Positions 1 through 9,028 are shown, numbered from the stretch's first letter. The stretch: 64,000 nt of DNA from UBA4744 sp963723165 (GCA_963723165.1 CAVRPP010000006.1:32161-96160), one strand, 5' to 3'. The notes: generated by a model from the sequence alone, not told the origin. Numbers and translations: made by a program.

Positions 1-511
1 CCGACATCATCAACTCCTGGAGGAAACGACCGGCCAGGTCGGGGGGATACGGTCGCAGCGTTCCCGACGCCACTCCCTCCATGTAGATGCGCATGAATTC
101 GTTGGCGAATTCGCTATGCGTTTCCCGGACCCGCAGCTGAGCAGATGGGGAAAGCCGCGAGGCGTCGGTGTGGAGCACTCTGCCCAGCATGGCGTCCGTC
201 GAAACGAACTCGACCATACCGATGGCCAGGTGAGATAGCTGACCGGCCGAATTCACGTCACGCGGCACGTTGGCAATGATGTCGCTGATGATTCCCGGCA
301 GAGTTGCCTCGACCAGGGAACAGAGAAGATCTTCCTTGTCCGTGAAGTACTCGTAGAACGTGGTCCGCCCGATACCGACCCGGCCGGCGACATCTCCTAA
401 AGATGTCTCGGTGTAGCCCTCGCTCTGAAACAGCTCCTGGGCGGCTTGCAGAATCTGACCGCGGGTCAGTTCTTTGTGCTCTTCGATATTTGCGGCGCGG
501 ATGCGCGGCAC
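1..511 (-). CDS. TetR-family transcriptional regulator (3' end cut by window edge)
   Basis: DNA-binding repressor of the TetR type; about 170 residues are visible and the C-terminus runs off the window. The N-terminal helix-turn-helix lies at roughly residues 10-55, with LTRGQILQAAQELFQ and the recognition-helix signature GIGRTTFYEYFTDKEDL. The helical ligand-binding and dimerisation region follows. The start is the GTG at 511, supported by GGAGG 7 nt upstream (519-523). It is divergent from purA across a 151-nt gap, which is where such a protein could bind. No operator or ligand can be named from the sequence. Confidence 0.9.
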   Translation of the reverse strand, partial: MPRIRAANIEEHKELTRGQILQAAQELFQSEGYTETSLGDVAGRVGIGRTTFYEYFTDKEDLLCSLVEATLPGIISDIIANVPRDVNSAGQLSHLAIGMVEFVSTDAMLGRVLHTDASRLSPSAQLRVRETHSEFANEFMRIYMEGVASGTLRPYPPDLAGRFLQELMMS

Positions 512-662
512 GATGATTCCTCCGGGTCCAAGGTGATTGAGCATAGTGAGGTGAAGAGACCTACCGGCCTCTCTACCCGGCGTCGTGGCGAGAACATCGC
601 ACCGTGGGGAGGGTCGGCCCACCACCACTACCATGATCGTGCGGCCCACAAGGAGCGAATTC

Positions 663-1940
663 ATGCCCGCCACGATCGTGCTCGGCGCCCAATGGGGAGA
701 CGAAGGGAAAGGAAAAGTCACCGACGTCTTCGCGGAAAACGCCGACATGGTGGTTCGCTACCAGGGCGGAAACAACGCGGGCCACACGATCGTCATCGGA
801 GCGGAGAGGTTCGCCCTCTCGTTGGTTCCCAGCGGGGTGATGTACCCCGCATGCACACCGGTCATAGCCTCCGGCTGCGTTGTCGACCCAAAGGTCCTCC
901 TCGGCGAAATCGCCATGCTCACAGGCCGGGGAGTCGACCCGTCTGCGCTCCGAATTTCCTCCAATGCGCACTTGATCATGCCGTACCACCGCAAACTGGA
1001 CGCGGTCATGGAGCGTTATCTCGGACGCCAGATGATCGGCACGACCAAGAAGGGGATCGGCCCTGCCTACACGGACAAGTTCTCCCGGCAGGGAATCAGG
1101 ATCCAGGATCTCTTCGACCCGAAGATCTTCCGCGACAAGCTCGAGGTGGCCCTGGCGGAGAAGAACAAGCTCCTGACCAGGGTGTACAACCAGTTGCCGA
1201 TGGAAGTCGAGGACATTGCGACCGAATACCTCGGCTATGCAAAGGAATTGCTTCCTTTCGTCACCGATACGTCGTTGCTGATCTGGGAGGCGGTCAACGC
1301 CAACCAGGAGGTCCTGTTCGAAGGCGCCCAGGGGACTCTGCTCGACATCGACCACGGCACCTATCCTTTCGTGACGTCATCGAGTCCGACGGCCGGCGGG
1401 GCGCTGACCGGGTCAGGCATCGGACCAAAAGCGATCGACCGCGTGGTCGGCGTCGCCAAGGCATACATCTCGCGGGTCGGTACCGGGCCATTTCCGACAG
1501 AGCTGTCCGATGAGATTGGCGAAACCATGGTCACGGTAGGGGGCGAGTTCGGGACCGTAACCGGACGCCGCCGGCGCTGTGGATGGTTGGATCTCGTGGC
1601 TCTCCGGTATGCGAGCCGTGTGAACAGCCTCACCGATGTGTTCCTCACCAAACTCGACATCCTCTCCGAATTCGACACCCTGCAGGTGGCGGTGGCTTAC
1701 ACCTCGCTGGGCGAGACCTACACGGAACTGCCCCGCCAGCAGCGCGTCCTGTACAACTGCACCCCCATTTACGAGGAATTGCCGGGCTGGAAAACCGACA
1801 TAACCGGTGTCAGGCGGTTCACAGACCTTCCCGGCGAAGCCCGCCAGTACATCGAATTCATCGAGGAACACGCCGGAGTCCCGATCAGCTGGGTATCGGT
1901 CGGACCCGAACGTCAGCAAGTTCTCACCAGATCATCGTGA
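663..1940 (+). CDS. purA: Adenylosuccinate synthase
   Basis: Condenses IMP with aspartate using GTP, the first committed step to AMP; a cytosolic 425-residue enzyme of normal family length. It opens with the GTP-binding loop GAQWGDEGKGK. It also contains GGNNAGHTI, the KKGIGPAY segment and TGRRRRCGWLD. The ATG at 663 was chosen because AAGGAG lies just upstream (650-655) and the protein then begins at the conserved MPATIVLGAQ; in-frame sequence further upstream is not conserved-looking. A TACCAT hexamer at 629-634 is a possible -10 box. The stop overlaps the purD start (GTGA), so the genes are translationally coupled. Confidence 0.97.
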   Translation: MPATIVLGAQWGDEGKGKVTDVFAENADMVVRYQGGNNAGHTIVIGAERFALSLVPSGVMYPACTPVIASGCVVDPKVLLGEIAMLTGRGVDPSALRISSNAHLIMPYHRKLDAVMERYLGRQMIGTTKKGIGPAYTDKFSRQGIRIQDLFDPKIFRDKLEVALAEKNKLLTRVYNQLPMEVEDIATEYLGYAKELLPFVTDTSLLIWEAVNANQEVLFEGAQGTLLDIDHGTYPFVTSSSPTAGGALTGSGIGPKAIDRVVGVAKAYISRVGTGPFPTELSDEIGETMVTVGGEFGTVTGRRRRCGWLDLVALRYASRVNSLTDVFLTKLDILSEFDTLQVAVAYTSLGETYTELPRQQRVLYNCTPIYEELPGWKTDITGVRRFTDLPGEARQYIEFIEEHAGVPISWVSVGPERQQVLTRSS

Positions 1941-3211
1941 GGGTGCTGCTACTCGGCGGCGGGGGACGCGAGCACGCTCTTGGCTGGAAGCTGGCGCAGA
2001 GTCCCCTTCTGACCGCCCTGACCACTCTGCCCGGCAACCCCGGCCTGGCGGAGCTGGGAGCCGTGGTCGACGGGATCTCGCCGGCCGACGTCGGGGCGGT
2101 GGCGGCCTTCGCCCACGACCAGAACATCGATCTGGTAGTTGTGGGGCCGGAGGCACCGCTGGCGGCCGGGGTTGCAGATGCCCTGAGCCGCAAGGGGATA
2201 CGAGTGTTCGGACCGTCGCGAGCCGCGGCCCGTCTCGAGTCTTCGAAAGCCTTCGCGAAATCCGCCATGAAACATGCCGGTGTCCCCACTGCCGGGTCGG
2301 CCGTGTTTACCGATCGCCAAGCGGCCATCGATTATCTGCATGGGCGGGCCGCACCGTACGTGGTCAAGGCAGACGGCCTGGCGGCCGGCAAAGGGGTAGT
2401 GGTCACCGATGAACTGCACGAGGCCGCCGCCTGGGTAGAACGCTGCCTGGACGGCGCCTTCGGCGAGGCGGGACACACCGTGGTGATCGAGGACTATCTC
2501 GCCGGGCCGGAGGTGAGTGTCCTGGCGGTTTGCGACGGCAGGGAAGCCGTTCCCCTGCAGCCGGCCCGTGACTACAAACGACTGAGCGAAAACGACCAGG
2601 GCCCGAACACCGGAGGGATGGGATGCTATTCACCCATCGAAGATCTCCCGGCTGGGCTGGTCGACTGGACGCTCGATCATGTCATGCGACCCATTCTGCA
2701 GTACATGGAATCGGAAGGAAATCCCTATCGCGGTTTCCTGTATGCAGGCCTCGTCCTCACCGAACAAGGCCCCCGGGTGCTGGAATTCAATTGCCGGTTG
2801 GGCGATCCCGAGACACAGGCGGTCCTCCCACTGTTGAACAGCGACCTGCTCGAGGTGATCCTGGCATGTCTCGAAGGCGGAGCGGATGGCCAGGACCTCA
2901 CCTGGTCGGGCGATACCGCAGTCGATGTGGTCTTGGCCGCCGCCGGCTATCCGGAGAGTCCCCGCCGCGGTGATCCCATCACCGGGGTGGCAACGGTTGC
3001 CGAGATGCCCGGGGTGCTCGTCTTTCATGCCGGAACCGTCCGTGAGCAAGGCACCCTGAAGACCGGCGGCGGCCGGGTTCTCAACGTCGTCGGAACGGCC
3101 GGTACCCTCGCCGAGGCACGCGAGCGGGCCTATGCGGCGGTCGAGGAGATCAGGTTCAAAGGAAAGCAGTATCGAACAGACATCGCCGGATTGGCGAGAG
3201 GTGTGTCATGA
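1937..3211 (+). CDS. purD: Phosphoribosylamine--glycine ligase (GAR synthetase)
   Basis: ATP-grasp enzyme joining phosphoribosylamine and glycine in de novo purine synthesis; 424 residues. The N-terminus MRVLLLGGGGREHALGW is the family signature. Further motifs are YVVKADGLAAGKGVVV, EVSVLAVCDG, NTGGMGCYSP and the metal-binding EFNCRLGDPETQ. The GTG at 1937 overlaps the purA stop by four bases (GTGA), and the purD stop overlaps the purE ATG (ATGA), so purA-purD-purE form a tightly coupled operon. The reading frame is open upstream of 1937, but that part is only the shifted frame of purA. Confidence 0.96.
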   Translation: MRVLLLGGGGREHALGWKLAQSPLLTALTTLPGNPGLAELGAVVDGISPADVGAVAAFAHDQNIDLVVVGPEAPLAAGVADALSRKGIRVFGPSRAAARLESSKAFAKSAMKHAGVPTAGSAVFTDRQAAIDYLHGRAAPYVVKADGLAAGKGVVVTDELHEAAAWVERCLDGAFGEAGHTVVIEDYLAGPEVSVLAVCDGREAVPLQPARDYKRLSENDQGPNTGGMGCYSPIEDLPAGLVDWTLDHVMRPILQYMESEGNPYRGFLYAGLVLTEQGPRVLEFNCRLGDPETQAVLPLLNSDLLEVILACLEGGADGQDLTWSGDTAVDVVLAAAGYPESPRRGDPITGVATVAEMPGVLVFHAGTVREQGTLKTGGGRVLNVVGTAGTLAEARERAYAAVEEIRFKGKQYRTDIAGLARGVS

Positions 3212-3678
3212 GCAAAGTCGCCATCGTGATGGGTTCCGCCAAGGATCTACCCAAAATGCAAGCCGCAGGCGAAACCCTCGGCCGGTTCGGAATCGCCTAC
3301 GAGGAACGGGTGCTCTCGGCGCACAAGACGCCGGATGCGGCCTTCGAGTTTGCGGAGACGGCCGCCGACCAGGGTTTCTCCGTCATCATTGCCGGAGCCG
3401 GAAAGGCCGCCCACCTGGCCGGGGTGATGGCCGCCAAATCGCTCCTGCCGGTGATCGGAGTGCCGCTGAGTGCTTCTCTGCAAGGCCTCGACGCTCTCTT
3501 AGCCACCGTCCAGATGCCGACCGGAATCCCGGTAGCAACCGTCGCCGTCGACGGTTCGGCCAACGCCGCCCTGTTGGCGGTTGCCATCCTGGCCCTGCAC
3601 GACGACCAGCTGGCGGAGCGCTTAGCCGAGTACCGGGACGAGTTGGCCGAGGAGACACTGGGCTCCAGTAGCCAGTGA
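3208..3678 (+). CDS. purE: PurE, CAIR-forming mutase/carboxylase of purine synthesis
   Basis: Interconverts N5-CAIR (class I) or AIR plus CO2 (class II) to give CAIR; 156 residues. The overall sequence is class I-like: MGSAKDLPKM phosphate loop, AGAGKAAHLAGVMAAKS, PVIGVPL and VQMPTGIPVATVAV. The active-site loop, however, reads SAHKTPD, with Lys where typical class I enzymes have Arg (SAHRTP); Lys at this place is usual in class II enzymes. No purK, the usual class I partner, lies in the window. The ATG overlaps the purD stop. The purine assignment is secure; the class is open. Confidence 0.94.
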   Translation: MSKVAIVMGSAKDLPKMQAAGETLGRFGIAYEERVLSAHKTPDAAFEFAETAADQGFSVIIAGAGKAAHLAGVMAAKSLLPVIGVPLSASLQGLDALLATVQMPTGIPVATVAVDGSANAALLAVAILALHDDQLAERLAEYRDELAEETLGSSSQ

Positions 3679-3694
3679 ACGCATACCAATCGCT

Positions 3695-3722
3695 CTGGGA
3701 ACTGGGAACTGGAAACTGGTAA
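3695..3722. repeat. Four tandem heptamers (CTGGNAA x4)
   Basis: Four head-to-tail 7-bp units, CTGGGAA, CTGGGAA, CTGGAAA and CTGGTAA, fill most of the short gap between purE and purB. Nothing about it looks like a promoter or ribosome-binding site. A second array of four different heptamers lies at 33572-33599. Short tandem heptamers of this kind are known from intergenic DNA of cyanobacteria and other bacteria. Confidence 0.85.
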
Positions 3723-3731
3723 CTTCCTCCC

Positions 3732-5027
3732 ATGATCCCCCGGTACTCGCTACCCGACATGTCGGCCGTCTGGTCGGAAGAACACAAGCTGGCGGTTTGG
3801 CAAGAAGTCGAGGCTCTGGTCGTTGAGGCGTGGAGCGAACTCGGGGTGGCCCCTCCGGACGTGGCAGTGGCGGTACGCCGGGCCGACCCGGTCGACCCTG
3901 TTGCCTGGAGAGAGCGCGAAGAGATCACCAACCACGACCTCGCCGCCTTCGTCGATCTCCTCGCCGAGAACACAGGCCAGGGCGGTGAATGGATCCACTA
4001 CGGACTCACGTCCTCGGATGTTCTCGATACCGCCCAGGGAGTGCTGCTCAACGAAGCCGCCGACCTCCTGCTGGCGGGAGTGGAAGGCCTGTTCTCAGTC
4101 GTCAAGGCCCGGGCAATGGAGCATCGAGAGACGGCCATGGTGGGGCGTACCCACGGGATCTGGGCAGAACCAACCACCTTCGGCCTCAAGCTCGCTACCT
4201 GGGCATTCGAACTATCCAGAGATCACGAGCGACTCAGCCGGGCACGCCAATCGGTGGCGGTCGGGAAGATCAGCGGTGCGGTCGGGACCTATGCTCACAC
4301 GCCCCCGCGCCTCGAACGCTACGTCTGTGAGCAACTCGACCTCGGCATCGAGCCGGCTTCCTCGCAAGTGACCCACCGCGACCGCCACGCCGAGTTCCTG
4401 CAGGCCATTGCCCTGACCGGCGCTTCGATCGAACGGTTCGCCACCGAGATCCGCCATCTGCAGCGGTCGGAAGTCGGCGAAGCTCGTGAAGCCTTCCGGG
4501 CCGGGCAGAAGGGTTCTTCGGCGATGCCGCACAAGCGGAACCCGATCCTCTCCGAACGAATGACCGGAATGGCCCGCCTGCTGCGCGGGTACACCCAGGT
4601 GGGTCTCGAGAACGTTGCTCTCTGGCATGAGCGTGATATCAGCCATTCCTCGGCCGAGCGGGTGATCCTGCCCGATGCCTGCCACGTCCTCCACTACATG
4701 CTGGTCAAGTTCGCCGGATTGGTCGAGGCTCTCGAGGTCGACGGCGATCGAATGCTGGCGAACCTCGAGGCCACCCGCGGCCTGGTCTTCAGTCAGGCCG
4801 CCCTGCTGGCTCTCATCGAGAACGGTTTGAGCCGCGACGATGCCTACCGCATCGTGCAGCGGAACGCGCTGGCGGCCTGGGATGGAGGCGAGCAGCTGCT
4901 CGATCTCCTGAAGGACGACCCTGCGGTCAACCTCCCACTCGAGAGGCTGACTGCATGTTTTTCTGTCGAGCGATTCCTCGCCAACTCGGCCATCGTGTTC
5001 GAGAGACTCGAAGCCCTCGAGATCTAG
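3732..5027 (+). CDS. purB: Adenylosuccinate lyase
   Basis: Fumarase/aspartase-superfamily enzyme that removes fumarate from SAICAR and from adenylosuccinate, so it serves both IMP and AMP synthesis; 431 residues. The superfamily signature SSAMPHKRNPI is intact, as are TSSDVLDTA, VGRTHGIWAEP and the S-rich LWHERDISHSSAERV stretch. The start ATG is at 3732, 53 nt after purE; no good Shine-Dalgarno site is visible, and the gap is taken up by the heptamer array. It ends 6 bp before a convergent membrane-protein gene. Confidence 0.96.
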   Translation: MIPRYSLPDMSAVWSEEHKLAVWQEVEALVVEAWSELGVAPPDVAVAVRRADPVDPVAWREREEITNHDLAAFVDLLAENTGQGGEWIHYGLTSSDVLDTAQGVLLNEAADLLLAGVEGLFSVVKARAMEHRETAMVGRTHGIWAEPTTFGLKLATWAFELSRDHERLSRARQSVAVGKISGAVGTYAHTPPRLERYVCEQLDLGIEPASSQVTHRDRHAEFLQAIALTGASIERFATEIRHLQRSEVGEAREAFRAGQKGSSAMPHKRNPILSERMTGMARLLRGYTQVGLENVALWHERDISHSSAERVILPDACHVLHYMLVKFAGLVEALEVDGDRMLANLEATRGLVFSQAALLALIENGLSRDDAYRIVQRNALAAWDGGEQLLDLLKDDPAVNLPLERLTACFSVERFLANSAIVFERLEALEI

Positions 5028-5033
5028 CAACCA

Positions 5034-5540
5034 CTACGAGGCCGTGCCCGCTCGCCTTCGAAGCCGATCTACCTCGGCCTGATCGAACGTCAACGATGTG
5101 GCCGGCACTGCGAGCAGGACAACTACCAGGGCGCAGACCACACCAATCAGAATCCCGGTCATGGCACTGTCGGAGGGCGGCTCAGCCTTCAGACCACTGA
5201 TGCCGAGCGGGATCATGACAATCGCGAACGCTGCGAAGACCCCGAGCGCAGCTTCTCGAAAACCCTGCCGGCGCGATGCGACGCCGATGAGGGCGATAGT
5301 GGCCACCAGCGCGAACAACAGGATGACAACTCCGGAAATGGTCGACATCGCGCCCATTTCCCGGACGCCGCCGGGAACACCGAGCTTGACGGCGGCGCTG
5401 CGTGTCACAACATCGATGCGGGATGGGTCCAGACCGTCGAGGACGAGTTGCACGCCCGCTCCGGCAAAGGCGATCGAAAGCGTTCCTCCCAAGAGAACCG
5501 CCGCGGAGGTGGTTCCGAATCTCCGTAGCCAGGCACCCAT
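5034..5540 (-). CDS. Four-helix integral membrane protein of unknown function
   Basis: 168 residues with four predicted membrane segments at about 10-32, 66-88, 95-113 and 125-147, short loops, and a basic C-terminus (RLRRRAGTAS) probably in the cytoplasm. I do not recognise a family. It is convergent with purB (6 bp apart) and lies downstream of nothing it obviously belongs to. The start MGAWLRRFGTT is the only sensible one; the first helix follows at once. Confidence 0.72.
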   Translation of the reverse strand: MGAWLRRFGTTSAAVLLGGTLSIAFAGAGVQLVLDGLDPSRIDVVTRSAAVKLGVPGGVREMGAMSTISGVVILLFALVATIALIGVASRRQGFREAALGVFAAFAIVMIPLGISGLKAEPPSDSAMTGILIGVVCALVVVLLAVPATSLTFDQAEVDRLRRRAGTAS

Positions 5541-5622
5541 GGGATGGACGCTATCAGCAATCAGACCAGACGTCTTGTGATGGAACCTGGAGAATGTGGG
5601 CTGACTGCGAGGCGATGCTTTG

Positions 5623-6711
5623 CTAATCCGCCGGCGTCCGTCCAGGATCGAGGTCTTGATACGCGCCTGTACGCAGATGACAGGAAGCCAGGTGTTCCTC
5701 CTCGTCCGTCACCGGGAGCAGCGCTGGATCCCGACTGTCGCAGATCCCCGCCTGGGCGATGGGACAGCGCGGGTGGAAGTTGCACCCCGGCGGTGGGTTG
5801 ATCGGGTTCGGGATCTCGCCCTGCGGCAGCGGTTCCGTCCTCCGGTGTCTTGGGTCCGGCACCGGAACAGCCGCCAGCAACGATTTCGTATACGGATGGC
5901 GCGGGTTGTGGAAGACTTCGTCGAGCGGTCCGATCTCGACGATCCTGCCAAGATACATGATGGCGATCCGGTCACAGATGTACTTGGTGGTGGCAAGGTC
6001 ATGCGTGATGAACAGATAGGTGAGATCGAACTCGTCTTTGAGCTTGATCATGAGCTCGAGAAGGAGCGCCTGCACGGAGACGTCGGCCGAAGCGATCGGC
6101 TCGTCGGCCACAATCAACTCGGGCCGGGTGATCAACGCGCGGGCTAGGACTATGCGCTGGCGCTGGCCACCTGATACCTGATGTGGGTATTTGTCGTAGA
6201 AGAAATCGGGCGGAGACATCCCGACCGCCTCCAGGAGCTCGAACACGAGCTGCTTGCGCTCCTCGAAAGTGGTGTCGGGAAGGTGGATCTGGGCCGGGTG
6301 TTCGATCGCCTGGCCCACCGTCATGCGCGGGTTGAGCGAGGCGAGCGGATCCTGGAACACCACCTGCATCTTGCTCCGGGCCTTGCGGAGGTCCTCGCGT
6401 TTGAGGGTCCCAAGATCGACACCGTCGACCTTCACCTGTCCTTCGGTGACATCGAGCAGCCGCAGCACCAACCTCCCGACGGTCGACTTTCCCGAACCGC
6501 TCTCCCCGGCCAGACCGAGGACCTCACCTCGCTTGATCGTGAACGTGACGTCATCGACCGCCTTCACATAATCGGTGTGACCGCGCGCCAGGAATTTTGC
6601 AATGAACCCCTGTTGTACGGGAAACCACTTCTTGAGCCCCTCAACCTCGACGAGGTTCTCGTGCTCACCATGAGCGTCGTGGAACTCCCGGATGGAATGC
6701 GGATCAGGCAT
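5623..6711 (-). CDS. oppF: Peptide/nickel-type ABC importer, ATPase subunit (OppF/DppF-like)
   Basis: Second ATPase of an oligopeptide-type importer; 362 residues. Motifs in order: Walker A GESGSGKST, Q-loop FQDPLASLNP, ABC signature VSGGQRQR, Walker B LIVADEPIASAD, switch FITHDL, then the OppF C-terminal domain with the Cys-rich NPPPGCNFHPRCP found in this subfamily. The ATG at 6711 overlaps the oppD stop by 8 bp. Starts further upstream would run deep inside oppD. It is the last gene of the leftward opp operon. Confidence 0.93.
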   Translation of the reverse strand: MPDPHSIREFHDAHGEHENLVEVEGLKKWFPVQQGFIAKFLARGHTDYVKAVDDVTFTIKRGEVLGLAGESGSGKSTVGRLVLRLLDVTEGQVKVDGVDLGTLKREDLRKARSKMQVVFQDPLASLNPRMTVGQAIEHPAQIHLPDTTFEERKQLVFELLEAVGMSPPDFFYDKYPHQVSGGQRQRIVLARALITRPELIVADEPIASADVSVQALLLELMIKLKDEFDLTYLFITHDLATTKYICDRIAIMYLGRIVEIGPLDEVFHNPRHPYTKSLLAAVPVPDPRHRRTEPLPQGEIPNPINPPPGCNFHPRCPIAQAGICDSRDPALLPVTDEEEHLASCHLRTGAYQDLDPGRTPAD

Positions 6712-7756
6712 CGGGCGCCTCGGCCTTGGCTGGATGGTCTTCGTACAGCCAGCAGGCCGTGTAGTGATCGCTCTCGACCGGCTGGAACGCAGGCTGATGG
6801 ACCGAACAGATGGGCATGACAAATGGACAGCGGGGGTGGAAGGCGCAGCCACGCGGGGTGTGGAGGAGGTTGGGAGGAGCGCCTTCCATCTGATACAGCT
6901 CGGCCTCATCCAGCTCGATATTCGGAACCGCCCGCAGCAGGCCCTGCCCGTAAGGGTGTTTGGTGTCGAGGAACAGGTCGTCAACCATGGCGAGCTCTGC
7001 CATCCTGCCGGCGTACATGACCGCCACCCGATCGGCTACTTCGGCGACCACCCCGATGTTGTGAGTTATGAGCACGATGGTGAGGTCGAACTCGTCTCGG
7101 AGCTCACGCAGCAGGTCGAGGAACTGAGCCTCGACGATGACATCGAGGGCCGTCGTCGGCTCATCGGCGATGACGAGGTCGGCGCGCAATGCGAGAGCCA
7201 AGGCGATCATGATGCGCTGGCGCATGCCGCCGGAGAACTGGTGCGGATAGTCGTCGATGCGTTCGACGCGCAGACCGAGCCGACCGATGAGCTGCGCGGC
7301 GCGGTCGCGGGCGGCGGCCCCGGACACCCTTGGCTCGTGGGTGATGATGGTTTCGGTGAGGTGGTCGACGATCTTCGAGAGCGGGTTGAGCGACGTCATC
7401 GGGTCCTGGAACACCATCCCAAGACGTGCCCCCCGGATCTGGCGCATCTCCCTTTCGCTCAATGTCAGAAGGTCGATCCCGTCGAACCACAGCTCACCGC
7501 TCGAAATCTTCCCCGGTCTTGTAATCATGCGAAGCATCGCCTTGCCGAGCGTGGACTTGCCGCAGCCCGACTCCCCTACCAGCCCGAGAACCTCTCCCTT
7601 GCGAATGTCGAGCGACACGCGGTCGACCGCTGCCACCGGTCCCGCTCGGGTTCCGTACTCGACCGAGACATCGCGCAACGAATACAGGATCTCCCCGGCC
7701 TTGAGGGGTGGCTCTCCCACGGTCACCCGCTGGTCGGTGATTGCTCGCTCGGTCAT
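6704..7756 (-). CDS. oppD: Peptide/nickel-type ABC importer, ATPase subunit (OppD/DppD-like)
   Basis: First ATPase of the same importer; 350 residues. It has Walker A GESGCGKST, Q-loop FQDPMTSLNP, signature FSGGMRQR, Walker B LVIADEPTTALD, switch LITHNI, and the C-terminal TPRGCAFHPRCPFV oligopeptide-subfamily extension. OppD and OppF pair as an ATPase heterodimer under the two permeases. The ATG directly abuts the oppC stop (TAG|ATG), showing one transcript. Confidence 0.94.
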   Translation of the reverse strand: MTERAITDQRVTVGEPPLKAGEILYSLRDVSVEYGTRAGPVAAVDRVSLDIRKGEVLGLVGESGCGKSTLGKAMLRMITRPGKISSGELWFDGIDLLTLSEREMRQIRGARLGMVFQDPMTSLNPLSKIVDHLTETIITHEPRVSGAAARDRAAQLIGRLGLRVERIDDYPHQFSGGMRQRIMIALALALRADLVIADEPTTALDVIVEAQFLDLLRELRDEFDLTIVLITHNIGVVAEVADRVAVMYAGRMAELAMVDDLFLDTKHPYGQGLLRAVPNIELDEAELYQMEGAPPNLLHTPRGCAFHPRCPFVMPICSVHQPAFQPVESDHYTACWLYEDHPAKAEAPDA

Positions 7757-9028
7757 CTACCGCTCCCTCAGCTTGGGATTGAAGATCTCAACGAGGCCCT
7801 CTCCCATCATCGTGAAAGCGAGGACGATCAACATGACTGCGAGACCGGGGAAAGTGATGAGCCACCAGGCAGACCGGATGAACTCTTGACCGCGGGCGAG
7901 GTCGATGCCCCAGTCCGGGGTCGACGGCGGCAAGCCCAGCCCAAGGAACGACAGGCCTGCGCCGGTGAGAATGGCATCGGCCACATTGACCGAGAAGATC
8001 ACGGCCACCGAGGGGATAACGTTAGGGAAGATGTATCGGGTGAGGATAACTTTTGCCTTGGTGCCGAGACTACGGGCGGCCTCCACGTACAGCTCCTGCT
8101 TCGCCTGCAAAGTCTGTCCCCGCACGATCCGGTAGTAGGTGGGAATGTAAAGCACGGCGATGGCCACGATGATGTTGAAGATGCTTGGCCCGAGCACCGC
8201 GGTGATTGCGATCGCGAGGATGAGCCCGGGGAACGCGTAGATGCTGTCCATCACCAAGGTCATGGCCCTGTCGGTCTTTCCACCCACGAAGCCGGCCAGC
8301 AATCCAAGTGGGACTCCGATGACGAAGGAGGCGAGCGAGGCCGAGAACCCGATGATGATGGCGATCCGGGCACCCCAAATGAGACGGCTCAACACGTCCT
8401 GGCCGACCTGATTTGTGCCGAGCGGGAAACTGGTGGTGTCCTGTTCGGCACTCGATACGGCTCCGGAGCTCTGCAAGGCTGGGAACTCCGCCGCGATAGC
8501 TTCATACGCCTTCGACGAGATCACAGCCGCATCGGCCTCGCCGGCTTCAACGGCGGTCAACGCCTCTTCCACAGTCTCCCGCCGATCGATCTGTAGGCGA
8601 ACCCGGCCTGTTCCGCCTGAGGCAGCGATCTCAGCGCTGACGCGCTCGGCTTCATCACGAGCCGCCTCGCTCGACGGCGTGTCGATTGCAACAGCCACGG
8701 ACGTCCGCACACCAGGTTCGAAATCGGCGATGGCCCTAACCGTTCCCCCGATCGGCACCACCAGAATCTCTTGTTCGGGCAGTTCTCCCGGCGCCAAGAG
8801 GCGGGGACCCACCTGTTCGAGAGGGTCGTGGCTCGCCAGCCACTGGGGGATGGCGGCGACGATCAAGAATGCGACGACCATGACGGTGGAGATAGCGACG
8901 AACCACCAGTCGGTGCGATACCACTTTCGCGCCATCAAGATGCGACGAACAAAGCCGACTTTCTGGAGCTCGAGCTCCCAATCGGCGACCTGGCCGGGAT
9001 CCGGTTGTGACTCGAACTCTGCAACCAT
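7757..9028 (-). CDS. oppC: Peptide-type ABC importer permease (OppC-like) with an inserted extracytoplasmic domain
   Basis: Inner-membrane permease, 423 residues against the usual ~300. TM1 is at about 41-62. The conserved FPLGTNQVGQDVLSRL, which normally follows shortly after TM1, appears only at ~201. The intervening ~110 residues (about 86-197) form an extra domain facing outwards, with PSSEAARDEAERVSAEIAAS and VEAGEADAAVISSKAYEA, which recall a lobe of a substrate-binding protein. The rest is canonical, with the EAA-loop YVEAARSLGTKAKVI and FLGLGLPPSTPDWG. It overlaps oppB by one base (TGATG). Confidence 0.9.
   Translation of the reverse strand: MVAEFESQPDPGQVADWELELQKVGFVRRILMARKWYRTDWWFVAISTVMVVAFLIVAAIPQWLASHDPLEQVGPRLLAPGELPEQEILVVPIGGTVRAIADFEPGVRTSVAVAIDTPSSEAARDEAERVSAEIAASGGTGRVRLQIDRRETVEEALTAVEAGEADAAVISSKAYEAIAAEFPALQSSGAVSSAEQDTTSFPLGTNQVGQDVLSRLIWGARIAIIIGFSASLASFVIGVPLGLLAGFVGGKTDRAMTLVMDSIYAFPGLILAIAITAVLGPSIFNIIVAIAVLYIPTYYRIVRGQTLQAKQELYVEAARSLGTKAKVILTRYIFPNVIPSVAVIFSVNVADAILTGAGLSFLGLGLPPSTPDWGIDLARGQEFIRSAWWLITFPGLAVMLIVLAFTMMGEGLVEIFNPKLRER

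Noticed and set aside
573..1355. Minus-strand open frame of 260 codons
   Set aside because: Antisense to purA, with no domain and no ribosome site; it is a shadow of high-GC coding bias.
6692..8596. Long plus-strand open frame (634 codons) across the opp genes
   Set aside because: It is antisense to oppD and oppC, which have full ABC motifs and coupled starts. The translation is low-complexity (rich in Glu, Asp, His, Gly) as expected from the complement of GC-rich codons.
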